Assembly (NCBI RefSeq): GCF_019037185.1
Contig: NZ_JAHHXM010000009.1
Coordinates: 34,359-98,358 of the forward strand
Origin: Oceanobacillus caeni
Lineage (GTDB): Bacteria > Bacillota > Bacilli > Bacillales > Amphibacillaceae
Direction of reading: 5' to 3'
Length of the DNA: 64,000 nucleotides
A model generated the notes under the pieces. It searched no databases, was not told the DNA's origin, and saw nothing but the letters and a program-made list of their open reading frames with translations. Positions 1 to 10,081 of this stretch are shown here, piece after piece. The number at the start of each line of letters is the position of its first letter. The stretch's first letter is position 1. Both the position numbers and the translations under genes were made by a program.

Positions 1-2
1 GT

Positions 3-1049
3 GGTCATGGTACTACCATTGGCGGTGTCGTTGTAGATGGTGGACGTTTTGATTGGGGGAATGGGAAATTCCCAGGGTTTACAGAACCTGATGAAAGCTA
101 TAATGGGTTAAAATATGCAGACCTTGGCCCAGCAGCATTTATTACAAAATTACGTGTCCAATTATTACGTGACATAGGCGCGTGTTTAAGTCCACAAAAT
201 GCTTTCCTATTTTTACAAGGATTGGAGACCTTACATTTACGCATTAAGCAACATACGAAAAATGCACAAGTAGTTGCCGAATACCTAAACAATCACCCAG
301 CAGTCGAGTGGGTTAACTATCCTGGATTAGAAAATCACCCATCCCACGAAAAGGCGAAAAAATACCTGAAGGATAGTTTCGGTTCAATCATTACGTTCGG
401 TATTAAAGGTGGACGTGAGGTAGGAAGAAAGCTTATTGACAATATTAAATTATTATCTCACGTTGCAAACGTTGGGGATGCGAAATCACTAATTATCCAT
501 CCAGCTTCTACTACTCACCAACAATTAAGTGCTGAAGACTTGAAGAAGAGCGGTACATCTGAAGAACTTGTTCGTCTATCTATTGGGCTTGAATCAACAG
601 ATGACATCTTAAAAGACCTAGACCAAGCTATTGTAAAAGCTACTGGTGAAGCTCCAGTTATTAAAGAAACAGAAGAGGACGCAATTAAATGGTTACTCTC
701 TTCCCCATTTGACCGTAATGGAGGAATTAGAAAGAAAGTAATTGCAACAACTGTTTCCAACAGTGAAGCGGCAACAAAGTTACAAAAACTCGGGTTTCAA
801 ATTGTTTCTATTAACAACTTAGCAGAAATTCCAAATGAAGTAGATGCTTTATGGGTTAAAAGTGCATCCCTATCTGCTTCTTCCATTGAAGATCTTGAGA
901 ATAAACAAGTAAAAATTCTTTGGATTGAAGATGAAGAATCCTTTGATTTCGTTGAAAAAGCAAATGGAATTACTGTAATTTCTGGCAAAAATCCATACGA
1001 TGAACTAAATCGATTAAGGGGTAATATAAACGAAGCAGCTCTTGTGTAA
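3..1049 (+). CDS. O-acetylhomoserine sulfhydrylase, 5'-truncated by window edge, with C-terminal extension
   Basis: The frame is open from base 3 and runs to a TAA stop, so the start and the PLP lysine lie left of the window. The visible part begins GHGTTIGGVVVDGG, followed by LSPQNAFLFLQGLETLHLR and VANVGDAKSLIIHPASTTH, which are landmarks of the Cys/Met-metabolism PLP enzymes that make homocysteine from O-acetylhomoserine and sulfide. The family normally ends near the VRLSIGLE...DLDQA segment (about base 640). Here about 130 further codons follow (about 655-1046), with an alternating beta/alpha pattern that begins with a WLLSSPFDRN stretch and looks like a degenerate CoA-binding or Rossmann-like domain. 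The family call is firm; the extension's role is unknown. An internal TTG at 222 is not the real start because the frame is open upstream. Confidence 0.9.
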   Translation, partial: GHGTTIGGVVVDGGRFDWGNGKFPGFTEPDESYNGLKYADLGPAAFITKLRVQLLRDIGACLSPQNAFLFLQGLETLHLRIKQHTKNAQVVAEYLNNHPAVEWVNYPGLENHPSHEKAKKYLKDSFGSIITFGIKGGREVGRKLIDNIKLLSHVANVGDAKSLIIHPASTTHQQLSAEDLKKSGTSEELVRLSIGLESTDDILKDLDQAIVKATGEAPVIKETEEDAIKWLLSSPFDRNGGIRKKVIATTVSNSEAATKLQKLGFQIVSINNLAEIPNEVDALWVKSASLSASSIEDLENKQVKILWIEDEESFDFVEKANGITVISGKNPYDELNRLRGNINEAALV

Positions 1050-1088
1050 TTAGAAGGGAGCTTACAACACTAAAACTGAAAATCATAC

Positions 1089-1132
1089 AAAAATAGCAGG
1101 GCAATTCGTACTTGAATTTGCTCTGCTATTTT
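1089..1132 (+). terminator. intrinsic terminator of the sulfhydrylase gene
   Basis: A stem of AAAATAGCAGGGCAA pairs with TTTGCTCTGCTATTTT around a short loop, 40 bases after the stop codon. Confidence 0.8.
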
Positions 1133-1326
1133 AATTATTCTAATATATCTTATCTTGTAAAAAAAGACTTAAACTCTTTTTCTTCTTTCTTGTTTAAATC
1201 ATATGTTATTGAATAAAATATAAGGGTATAGAAAATATAACATGTTATAATTAACATTCAAATTATTTTTGTGGTGAAACGACTCACACTACCATAAAAT
1301 AAAGTAAACAACTTAGGTGTGATGAC

Positions 1327-2265
1327 ATGAAGCGTAAATATCTTATTATTATAGGAATTTTATTAGTTTTAGCAATCGTATTTATTTCTTATTTAAGTGA
1401 ATTAAACCCACCTGTTAGCCAGCAAACCTTTAAAAGAGCAGAAGTAACAAACCAAGAGGAAGAACCCTCGAAAGCGGAAGAGCAGACGGAGCCATCTATA
1501 GAAAACAGGGATGTGGAAGAACATACACCTAATGAACATACTTCTCTTCAAGAGGAAAGGCCCCTTCCAGACAGGATATCTGAAGTACTAGAAACCACCT
1601 TAAACTTCTTCTTGTCTAATCATACACGAGTTGTCGCAATTGGGGACTCCTTAACGCAAGGTGTAGGCGATGAAACAAACCAAGGTGGATATGTTGGAAT
1701 ATTGGAACGAACGATTAATGAAAATAATGAAATAGCAAAATTTGAAAACTACGGAAAGCGCGGAAACCGCTCGAACCAATTGTTAGAACGGTTAAATGAA
1801 AGGGAAATCCGTTCTTCTATTAAAAGGGCTGACATTGTCCTCGTTACCATTGGGGCAAATGATATTATGCAAGTTGCAAAAGAGAATATTATGAATTTAA
1901 AACTTAACGATTTTATTGAGCAAAGAGGCCATTACGAACAGAACCTCAGAAAAATCGTAAATATAATAAGGAATTTAAATGGAAATGCTGAAATTTACCT
2001 TGTTGGTTTCTATAATCCATTTGAAAAGTATTTTCAAGACATTGATGAGTTAAACACTATTGCGGAAACTTATAATAGCACAACAGAAAGCATTGCCGAA
2101 ATGAATGATCATGTAACGTTTGTCCCAACCAGCGATTTATTCCGGGACACAGATACGAGTTTATTTTCGGAAGATAACTTTCATCCCAATTATCAGGGGT
2201 ATCGCAAAATTGCTGAACGGGTATTGGAATATATATCACATGACATTATGAGTGAAGAGAGTTGA
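1327..2265 (+). CDS. ypmR: YpmR-like membrane-anchored SGNH/GDSL hydrolase
   Basis: The 312-residue protein has an N-terminal membrane anchor (residues 5-23), a polar Glu-rich linker (about 37-85), and an SGNH hydrolase domain outside the cell. Block I is IGDSLTQG with nucleophile Ser108, block III is GAND (Asn178), and block V is DNFHP with Asp283 and His286, so the catalytic set is complete. The substrate is not visible; the family deacylates esters or lipids. It is followed at once by a ypmS-like gene, the same order as in Bacillus subtilis. The ATG at 1327 is preceded by AGGTGTGA. The call of family is firm; the gene name rests on order and similarity. Confidence 0.88.
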   Translation: MKRKYLIIIGILLVLAIVFISYLSELNPPVSQQTFKRAEVTNQEEEPSKAEEQTEPSIENRDVEEHTPNEHTSLQEERPLPDRISEVLETTLNFFLSNHTRVVAIGDSLTQGVGDETNQGGYVGILERTINENNEIAKFENYGKRGNRSNQLLERLNEREIRSSIKRADIVLVTIGANDIMQVAKENIMNLKLNDFIEQRGHYEQNLRKIVNIIRNLNGNAEIYLVGFYNPFEKYFQDIDELNTIAETYNSTTESIAEMNDHVTFVPTSDLFRDTDTSLFSEDNFHPNYQGYRKIAERVLEYISHDIMSEES

Positions 2266-2270
2266 AAACC

Positions 2271-2903
2271 ATGAATACACAAGAAGGGACAAAAAACGAA
2301 AATAATAAGTGGAAAAAGCTATTTTACAGTTTATTAGGTTTCAATATCCTGGTCTTCATAGTTCTTCTTATTCTTATTTTTTGGCCTGTATCTGAATTGA
2401 ATCCAAAGCCACATTCAGAAGACATAATAAATGAAAGTTCGGAGTTTGTAGTTCGAACAACAAAACAAAATCTAAATGAATTGATTAATGCCTACCTTGA
2501 ACAGGTGCTTCATAATTCAAGACATCAATACCGTATTCTACTAGAAGACGATGTACAGTTAAGAGGAGAACTACCTGTTTTTAATACAACAGTTCCTCTT
2601 TCCGTTCATCTAGAACCATTTGTTCAAGAAAATGGTGACATCATATTGAAACAGCGTTCCATTTCAATTGGCTTATTGGAATTACCCAATCGGAAAATAA
2701 TGGAATATATGGGGAAATATTTAGATATGCCCGAGTGGGTTACCATTAATCCAAAGAACGAAGAAATATATGTTGCAGTAACAGATATGGATATCAAAAG
2801 TAATTTCAACGTGTCGGTAGAACGGATAGATTTAGAAGCAAATGATTTGGCATTCCGTATACAAATTCCATACAAAACGTTGGGAATAGATGCATTAGAA
2901 TAG
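2271..2903 (+). CDS. ypmS: YpmS family protein (DUF2140)
   Basis: This 210-residue protein has one N-terminal membrane segment (about residues 18-40 of the mature frame, LLGFNILVFIVLLILIFW) and an external domain with the family's LRGELPVF and FNVSVERIDL stretches. Its function is unknown. It sits 5 bases after the ypmR-like gene and is surely co-transcribed. A TTG at 2262 lies in frame and would overlap the previous stop, but the GAAGAGAG ribosome site at 2253-2261 is far better spaced for the ATG at 2271, so I chose that start. Confidence 0.85.
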   Translation: MNTQEGTKNENNKWKKLFYSLLGFNILVFIVLLILIFWPVSELNPKPHSEDIINESSEFVVRTTKQNLNELINAYLEQVLHNSRHQYRILLEDDVQLRGELPVFNTTVPLSVHLEPFVQENGDIILKQRSISIGLLELPNRKIMEYMGKYLDMPEWVTINPKNEEIYVAVTDMDIKSNFNVSVERIDLEANDLAFRIQIPYKTLGIDALE

Positions 2904-2920
2904 TTAGGCTTTTAGGCGAA

Positions 2921-2955
2921 AAAATAGCGAAGGGAATTCACCCCTTCGCTATTTT
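2921..2955. terminator. bidirectional terminator between convergent genes
   Basis: AAAATAGCGAAGGG pairs with CCCTTCGCTATTTT around a 7-base loop. The right arm lies inside the last codons of the minus-strand gene that ends at 2938. A-run before and T-run after allow termination in both directions. Confidence 0.85.
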
Positions 2956-3552
2956 AATACGTTTTAACTTTTTAGATAGATAGAATGGTAGAAAAAAACG
3001 CTGAAGTTGCTCTTCTTCTTCCATCTCCTCTTTATAATAACTTTCAAGAACTCCCTTATACATTAAATGAAGGCCTTCCAGCATTCGTATATCTTCTGGC
3101 TTCACGAAACAAATAGACTTTGAAAATTGAATTTGTTTTACTTCATTTAGTAGAGAAGCAATAAACTGAGAACAGAAAAAGGCATTCCTGCGCTTCCATT
3201 CAATTTGTAAAAGAACACCAAATAATCCAATAAAATTGTATTTATAAGCATCTTTTTTCGCTTCCATTTCACAAATTCGTTCCAAAATTCGATGATACTC
3301 CAAATCTTCTACAGCAAGTTGATAAATCTCACATTCCGATTTTCTTAGAAAACCACAACGGACATCTTCTTTCACAAATCCACCAATAAAAGGATTTCTC
3401 ACATTTTTACGCCCAAAACTATAAACATCTATTAATTGTTGATCAAAACTAATAGATACATGGGTTAACGATTGACCTGTAAACAACCGAATCACTCTCG
3501 CTAACAAGGTACCCGTATTCGTAAACAATAAGTATATTACTTTCTCTTCCAT
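2938..3552 (-). CDS. permuted NlpC/P60 (YiiX/YebB-type) papain-like protein
   Basis: The 204-residue protein has no signal peptide. Near the N-terminus is LTHVSISF with His31, and near the middle is FFCSQFIASLL with Cys127. This His-before-Cys order with the motif [F]CS-x-F is the hallmark of the circularly permuted NlpC/P60 group, whose members act on peptides, amides or lipid esters. A long acidic run (EEMEEEEQ) lies near the C-terminus. The gene is alone, convergent with ypmS. The fold call follows from motif order and is fairly safe; the substrate is unknown. Confidence 0.65.
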   Translation of the reverse strand: MEEKVIYLLFTNTGTLLARVIRLFTGQSLTHVSISFDQQLIDVYSFGRKNVRNPFIGGFVKEDVRCGFLRKSECEIYQLAVEDLEYHRILERICEMEAKKDAYKYNFIGLFGVLLQIEWKRRNAFFCSQFIASLLNEVKQIQFSKSICFVKPEDIRMLEGLHLMYKGVLESYYKEEMEEEEQLQRFFLPFYLSKKLKRIKIAKG

Positions 3553-3751
3553 GACTTTCCCTCTTCTCTTATATGAGTTTATTCGGAATACCTTAAGCTT
3601 TTATGTTTTATATATCTCTTTCATACATTCCTAAACGGGCGCTTCCGCTTTTTTATAATATGACAGTTTTTTTATATTTTTCAATAGTTATTTTACGGCT
3701 GTTCTATAATAATTGTTACTTTTCATTGACGTATCTAGTGAAATGACGTAA

Positions 3752-5416
<1,665 letters not shown>

Positions 5417-5422
5417 TTCTTT

Positions 5423-5461
5423 AGCACTCCCAATATTTATAAGGGAGTGCTTTTTGGTTTT
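5423..5461 (+). terminator. intrinsic terminator of the ABC-F gene
   Basis: AGCACTCCC pairs with GGGAGTGCT, followed by TTTTTGGTTTTTT. Confidence 0.9.
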
Positions 5462-5502
5462 TTATAATTCTGTACTTAATATATATCAGCATTCTTTCCT
5501 CT

Positions 5503-6178
5503 GATATCAATACTTCTCAAGATATCAGTACTACTTCTCAGATATCAGCACTACTTCCCAGATATCAGTACTACTTCCCAGATATCAGTACTACCTCCCA
5601 GATATCAGCACTACTTCCCAGATATCAGCACTACTTCCCAGATATCAGCACTACTTCCCAGATATCAGCACTACTTCCCAGATATCAGCACTACTTCCCA
5701 GATATCAGCACTACTTCCCAGATATCAGCACTACTTCCCAGATATCAGCACTACTTCCCAGATATCAGCACTACTTCCCAGATATCAGCACCACTTCTCT
5801 GATATCAGCACCACTTCTCTGATATCAGCACTACTTCTCTGATATCAGCACTACTTCCCAGATATCAGTACTACCTTCCCAGATATCAGCACTACTTCTC
5901 TGATATCAGCACTACTTCCCAGATATCAGTACTACCTTCCCAGATATCAGCACTACTTCTCTGATATCAGCACTACTTCCCAGATATCAGTACTACTTCT
6001 CAGATATCAGCACTACTTCTCAGATATCAGCACTACTTCTCAGATATCAGCACTACTTCTCAGATATCAGTACTACTTCTCAGATATCAGTACTACTTCT
6101 CAGATATCAGTACTACTTCTCAGATATCAGTACTACTTTTCAGATATCAGTACTACTTCTCAGATATCAGATATCTGC
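5503..6178. repeat. 20-bp tandem repeat array, about 33 units
   Basis: The unit is GATATCAGCACTACTTCCCA, head to tail. Each unit holds the palindrome GATATC. Units differ at three places (GCA or GTA; TCCCA, TCTCA or TCTCT); the right third is mostly GTA/TCTCA and the middle mostly GCA/TCCCA, so blocks of units were copied together. Two units near 5880 and 5940 carry one extra C and lie in a duplicated 61-bp block. The array ends with GATATCAGATATCTGCAG. It fills the gap between the ABC-F gene and the threonine dehydrogenase gene; I see no gene in it. Confidence 0.97.
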
Positions 6179-6215
6179 AGGTCGTACACCTTTAGTCATA
6201 CAAGGAGCAACCTCT

Positions 6216-7151
6216 CTATTTCCCCTTAATTTTTCGAAACATATCCTCCGTCGTTTTTTCTAGGTCAAATTTGGGTTGGAATCCCCATTCCCTTTTTGCT
6301 GCAGTACAGTCTAATTGATTTGGCCAGCTATCAGCTATTTTTTGCCGGATTGGGTCTATTTTATAATCAAGTTGAAAATGGGGAATATGTTTACGGATTG
6401 CTTGTGCAAAATCCTTTGGTGCTGCGGCAAATGAGGAGATATTGTAGGCATTTCGATTCTTTAGTTTATTAGAGTCCGTTTCCATTAGTTGTATAATGGC
6501 ATCTAATGCATCTGGTATATACATCATGTCTAGCGTCGTATCCTTTTTAAGATAAGATGTATATGCACCTCTTTCTAATGCAGCATGATATATTTCTACT
6601 GCATAATCTGTCGTCCCTCCCCCTGGTTCATTATGTGAAATGATCCCTGGGAAGCGAATTCCTCTTGTATCCATCCCATACTTTTTAAAATAATAATCAC
6701 ATAGTAATTCCCCTGCTGTTTTATTAATACCATACATGGTTATCGGCCGTTGAATGGTAAGTTGAGGTGTGTTTTCTTTTGGAGTGGAGTGGCCAAATGC
6801 CGCAATAGAGCTTGGAGTAAAAAATTGAAGATCCATTTCTCGAGCTATTTCTAATCCATTGAGCAAACCTGTCATATTGGTTCTCCATGCTTCTAATGGT
6901 ATGAATTCTGCCTTTGCTGATAGTATAGAAGCTAAATGGATGATTGTATCCACGTTATGCCTTTTCGCTATAGCCGAAAACTCCTTACCTTCCGTTACAT
7001 CCATTTTTTCAAATGGTCCTTCCTCTTGCGCCATCAAAGAATTTCGAATATCGGCTGCAATGACACTAGAAATACCATAAATCGTTCGTAGTTGTTCTAC
7101 AAGTAAGGAGCCGATTTGACCGAGTGCACCAGTAACTAAGATACGCTTCAT
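6216..7151 (-). CDS. L-threonine 3-dehydrogenase, short-chain (SDR) type
   Basis: The 311-residue protein starts with the NAD-binding GALGQIGS (Gly8, Gly11, Gly14) and has the SDR pair Tyr140 and Lys144 (YGINK). The segment FPGIISHNEPGGGTTDYA is typical of the epimerase-like threonine dehydrogenases that turn threonine into 2-amino-3-ketobutyrate. The gene lies 28 bases after kbl on the same strand, and Kbl takes exactly that product, so the pair forms the threonine-to-glycine route. This is not the zinc-dependent medium-chain Tdh used by B. subtilis. Function is inferred from motif plus neighbour; other SDR epimerases are less likely. Confidence 0.88.
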   Translation of the reverse strand: MKRILVTGALGQIGSLLVEQLRTIYGISSVIAADIRNSLMAQEEGPFEKMDVTEGKEFSAIAKRHNVDTIIHLASILSAKAEFIPLEAWRTNMTGLLNGLEIAREMDLQFFTPSSIAAFGHSTPKENTPQLTIQRPITMYGINKTAGELLCDYYFKKYGMDTRGIRFPGIISHNEPGGGTTDYAVEIYHAALERGAYTSYLKKDTTLDMMYIPDALDAIIQLMETDSNKLKNRNAYNISSFAAAPKDFAQAIRKHIPHFQLDYKIDPIRQKIADSWPNQLDCTAAKREWGFQPKFDLEKTTEDMFRKIKGK

Positions 7152-7179
7152 ATTGGAACCTCCTTCTTTACAAGCTTTT

Positions 7180-8370
7180 TTAAATCAACCCCATTTCCCT
7201 TCCGACCTTTTCATATGCTGCTAGGGTTCGATCAAGCATTTCCTTCGTATGTGCGGCAGTTGGCATGTTCCGGATTCGCCCTGTTCCCTTTGGTACGGTA
7301 GGGAAGACGATTGATTTAGCATAAACACCTTCATCATACAGTCGGTTACTAAATAGTTGTGTCACCTTTTCATCACCGATTATACAAGGTGTAATCGGCG
7401 TTTCACTTTTGCCTATGTTAAAACCTAACTTTACGAGCCCATGTTTTAAATAATTACCATTTTCCCAAAGCGCTTGATTCAATTCCTTAGAGTCCATTAA
7501 TAATTCAATCGCCTTTATGCTAGCCGCTATATCTGCTGGGGATAAAGCTGTTGAAAACAGAAACGGTCGGGAGCGTGCTTTCAACCAATCAATTAAGACC
7601 TTTTTTCCAGCAACGTATCCACCTACTACCCCAATCGCCTTTGATAGTGTTCCAATTTGAAAGTCTATCTTTTCCTCTAATCCAAATTGCTTCACTGTTC
7701 CATAGCCGTTGCCTGTAACACCAGACCCATGTGCATCATCTACATAGGTAATTAAATTTAATTCTTCGGCAATATCCACAATATCAGGAAGTTTCGCTAT
7801 ATCTCCATCCATAGAAAAGACACCATCTGTAATAATCATCATTTTCTCGTATTTTCCTAAAGAAATTGCTTGTTTCGCCTTTTTCCTTAAGTCATCCATG
7901 TCCGAATGCTCATACCGGATAATCGTTGCCTTTGATAGTCGGCATCCGTCAATGATTGATGCATGATTTAAAGCATCAGAAAAAATAACATCACGCTTAT
8001 CCATTACAGCGGAAATGGCCGCCATATTACAATTAAATCCCGATTGATAAGCAATTGCCGCTTCTGTCCCTTTAAATTCAGCTAATTTATTTTCTAATTT
8101 ATCATGAAGATCCAGTGTCCCATTGATTGTACGTACAGCTCCAGATCCAACCCCGTGGGAACCTATAGCTTCCTGAGCAACCTTTTTTAATCTTGGATCC
8201 GTTGCAAGTCCTAAATAATTATTAGATGATAGGTTAATGAAACTTTTATTGCCAATGGTTATCATTGGGCCGTTCGCTCCATAAACCGTATCGATTTCAT
8301 TATAGAGTCCATTTTTCTTCAGATTCGCCAAATTACTTTCTAAAAATAACCTTAATAAATGATTTGCCAT
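7180..8370 (-). CDS. kbl: glycine C-acetyltransferase (2-amino-3-ketobutyrate CoA ligase)
   Basis: The 396-residue protein is a fold-type I PLP enzyme of the alpha-oxoamine synthase family. It has DDAHGSG (Asp211, His214), GTLSKAIG with the PLP lysine at 244, and [11 protein letters not shown]. Length and lysine position match E. coli Kbl. It splits 2-amino-3-ketobutyrate with CoA to glycine and acetyl-CoA. First gene of a two-gene operon with the SDR threonine dehydrogenase. BioF-like enzymes (8-amino-7-oxononanoate synthase) share the fold, but the neighbour favours Kbl. Confidence 0.93.
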   Translation of the reverse strand: MANHLLRLFLESNLANLKKNGLYNEIDTVYGANGPMITIGNKSFINLSSNNYLGLATDPRLKKVAQEAIGSHGVGSGAVRTINGTLDLHDKLENKLAEFKGTEAAIAYQSGFNCNMAAISAVMDKRDVIFSDALNHASIIDGCRLSKATIIRYEHSDMDDLRKKAKQAISLGKYEKMMIITDGVFSMDGDIAKLPDIVDIAEELNLITYVDDAHGSGVTGNGYGTVKQFGLEEKIDFQIGTLSKAIGVVGGYVAGKKVLIDWLKARSRPFLFSTALSPADIAASIKAIELLMDSKELNQALWENGNYLKHGLVKLGFNIGKSETPITPCIIGDEKVTQLFSNRLYDEGVYAKSIVFPTVPKGTGRIRNMPTAAHTKEMLDRTLAAYEKVGREMGLI

Positions 8371-8451
8371 TGTATTGCCCCCTTATTAACATCATATTCA
8401 TGACACTGCTTACGTTTTCGTCATTGGAAGAAATTTATTAGAAATCTAGGA

Positions 8452-8572
8452 TAAAGAAGACTTCCATAAGTGGGGGGTTCCTTCATCCCTTACTGATGGT
8501 TAGGATCTTTACAGGCAGTTGATCACTCACCTACCTTCTTTATTTCCCCAGAAGCTTGAGGTGGGTCTTACT
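8452..8572. repeat. dispersed hairpin repeat, family A, copy 1
   Basis: Starts AAAGAAGACTTCCATAAGTG and ends near GAAGCTTGAGGTGGG. It shares order and wording with copies at 22730 (inverted), 30461, 36592 and 44432. The first half folds as a hairpin (CCAT-AGTGGGG with CC--TACTGATGG), the second half has CCACC/GGTGG arms. It lies upstream of kbl in an otherwise empty stretch (8371-8707). Confidence 0.85.
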
Positions 8573-8707
8573 ACCCGTTTAGGTGGGGTAAAAGTAGAAA
8601 CTATGAGATTACTTGTTTATATTTTAGAATATGAAAGATTTCCCTGTGGTTAATTCCCTTCATTTCTATTATAATACATGTAGTACATTTGATGGAGGGC
8701 AACTAGA

Positions 8708-8839
8708 ATGCGTAAGGTTTTATTGGGACTGTTTGTATTAGTTATATTGTCAGTCGGAACGTTTGGGGTTATGAAGTCAACAGACGAACCAACAGAGATC
8801 ATCGAGGATAACGGGGTGTCTACGGAAGTTCACTTTTAA
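8708..8839 (+). CDS. small secreted or membrane peptide, 43 residues
   Basis: An ATG with a good ribosome site (GGAGGG, 8 bases before) opens a 43-codon frame: a Lys/Arg start (MRKVLLG), a hydrophobic stretch (residues 4-20), then a short acidic polar tail ending VSTEVHF. It looks like a one-pass membrane or exported peptide. It is followed by a strong terminator shared with the convergent gene. I recognise no family. Size and layout resemble Phr-type precursors, but no rap gene is near, so I do not assign that role. Confidence 0.6.
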   Translation: MRKVLLGLFVLVILSVGTFGVMKSTDEPTEIIEDNGVSTEVHF

Positions 8840-8877
8840 TAGAAATCTATTTTAATCACAAACCCCGTGGAAAATTT

Positions 8878-8919
8878 AAAGAAGGAATACCACTATCCTG
8901 CCAGGTATTCCTTCTTTTT
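8878..8919. terminator. bidirectional terminator
   Basis: AAAGAAGGAATACC pairs with GGTATTCCTTCTTTTT around a 12-base loop, between the small peptide gene and the convergent LysM-3D gene. Confidence 0.9.
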
Positions 8920-8925
8920 ATCATC

Positions 8926-9726
8926 TTATAAAATTGTTATGTCAAGAGTACGTGTTCCCCACTCTTTGGCTTTATCTACATTTGGAATAAATACATCAAT
9001 TCGATTACCTTTAATGGCACTTCCAATATCAGCTGCTACTGCTTCTCCATAACCCTCTACATAAACTTTTGATCCTAATGGGATAACATCTGGGTCTACG
9101 GCAATTACTTTTGCATCTGGATTGCTATTCAAATCCATACCAGTATATGTAACACCTGAACAACCTTCACAATCAGCAGTATATGCAGTTGCTTTTACCG
9201 TTATTGTTTTTCCTTCTGGCTTATCATCAGAAACATCAGCTTGTACTGGTTTTTCTTCTTGTTTTACTTCGTTATCTGCTTTTTGTTCTTCGTTTTCTTC
9301 TTTTTGTACTTCATTATCTGCTTTTACTTCTTCTTTTTGAACTTTATTCGGCTCTTCTTTTGCGATATTTTTATTAGATAATTCTTTAATATGAAGTTCT
9401 TGACCTTCAATAATAGTATCAGACTTTAGATTATTCCAATCTTTTAAATCGTCTACCGTTACACCATATTGATTGGCAATACTAGTTAAAGAATCTCCGC
9501 TTTCTACTACATATGTTTCATTTAATAATAGAATTTGTTTCGGATGAATAACTGTTGTTTTTAAATCATTTAAATCTATTAAATCATCAACTGATGTATT
9601 ATTTTCATTTGCTATTTCCCAGAGACTATCCCCTGTTTGAACTTCGTATTCCTCCGCTGATACGGTTGTTACAGTTGCTGTTAACATCATAAATCCAGCA
9701 AAAAATCCTGCTACTAACTTTCTCAT
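8926..9726 (-). CDS. secreted LysM-3D domain cell-wall protein (YocH-like)
   Basis: The 266-residue protein has a signal peptide (1-24, cut after VSA), two LysM peptidoglycan-binding domains (about 27-69 and 72-114), a Lys/Glu/Gln-rich linker with repeated VKADNEV-like words (about 122-172), and a C-terminal 3D domain with its three aspartates (Asp211 in AVDP, Asp233 in AADIG, Asp244 in RIDVF). 3D domains are lytic-transglycosylase-like folds found in YocH and resuscitation factors. It is exported and should bind and trim peptidoglycan. Single gene; AAAGGAGG precedes the start. In B. subtilis yocH is under WalKR, but I could not find a convincing WalR box here. Confidence 0.88.
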   Translation of the reverse strand: MRKLVAGFFAGFMMLTATVTTVSAEEYEVQTGDSLWEIANENNTSVDDLIDLNDLKTTVIHPKQILLLNETYVVESGDSLTSIANQYGVTVDDLKDWNNLKSDTIIEGQELHIKELSNKNIAKEEPNKVQKEEVKADNEVQKEENEEQKADNEVKQEEKPVQADVSDDKPEGKTITVKATAYTADCEGCSGVTYTGMDLNSNPDAKVIAVDPDVIPLGSKVYVEGYGEAVAADIGSAIKGNRIDVFIPNVDKAKEWGTRTLDITIL

Positions 9727-10005
9727 TTGGATTCCTCCTTTTAAGTCTAGATTAATCCTATCATAGCTTCATAGAGAAAACAGTAACAGTACAATTAAGA
9801 GTTTATGACAAACATTACGAGTGTCTTGTATTTTGTATCATTTGTAATATTTTTGATACATTTGCACTAGTTTTGTCTATTAATATTACAAATAATAAAT
9901 AGTAATGTTGCTTTGAAAATTAAGGGAATTTTCATTTAATTGCACCAGCCACCCGTACATAACCTATGTTTCCATCGTATAGTTAATAAGTAAACATTTA
10001 AATAT
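9727..10005. other. intergenic stretch, no gene seen
   Basis: Together with the terminator at 10006-10044 this makes a 355-base gap. It is AT-rich and holds only the upstream region of the LysM-3D gene. I see no small gene and no RNA fold I recognise. Confidence 0.6.
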
Positions 10006-10044
10006 AAAAAGGAAGCACAGCTATAAAAACTGTACTTCCTTTTA
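10006..10044 (-). terminator. terminator of the adh-ridA operon
   Basis: AAAAGGAAGCACAG pairs with CTGTACTTCCTTTT, just after the stop of the alcohol dehydrogenase gene (minus strand). Confidence 0.8.
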
Positions 10045-10081
10045 TTACCTGGGAAATATTTGTCGAACTTTGTTCCACAAG

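Noticed and set aside
5503..6178. CRISPR array
   Set aside because: Units are direct neighbours without unique spacers and no cas gene is near; it is a plain tandem repeat.
8708..8839. Phr-type signalling peptide
   Set aside because: Size fits, but no rap gene is near and the C-terminal sequence is not diagnostic; kept as an unnamed peptide.
9122..9377. Plus-strand frames opposite the LysM-3D gene
   Set aside because: They are shadows of the low-complexity Lys/Glu-rich linker; no ribosome site.
9727..9960. WalR boxes before the LysM-3D gene
   Set aside because: Several TGTA-like words occur, but none with the TGTWAH-N5-TGTWAH spacing.
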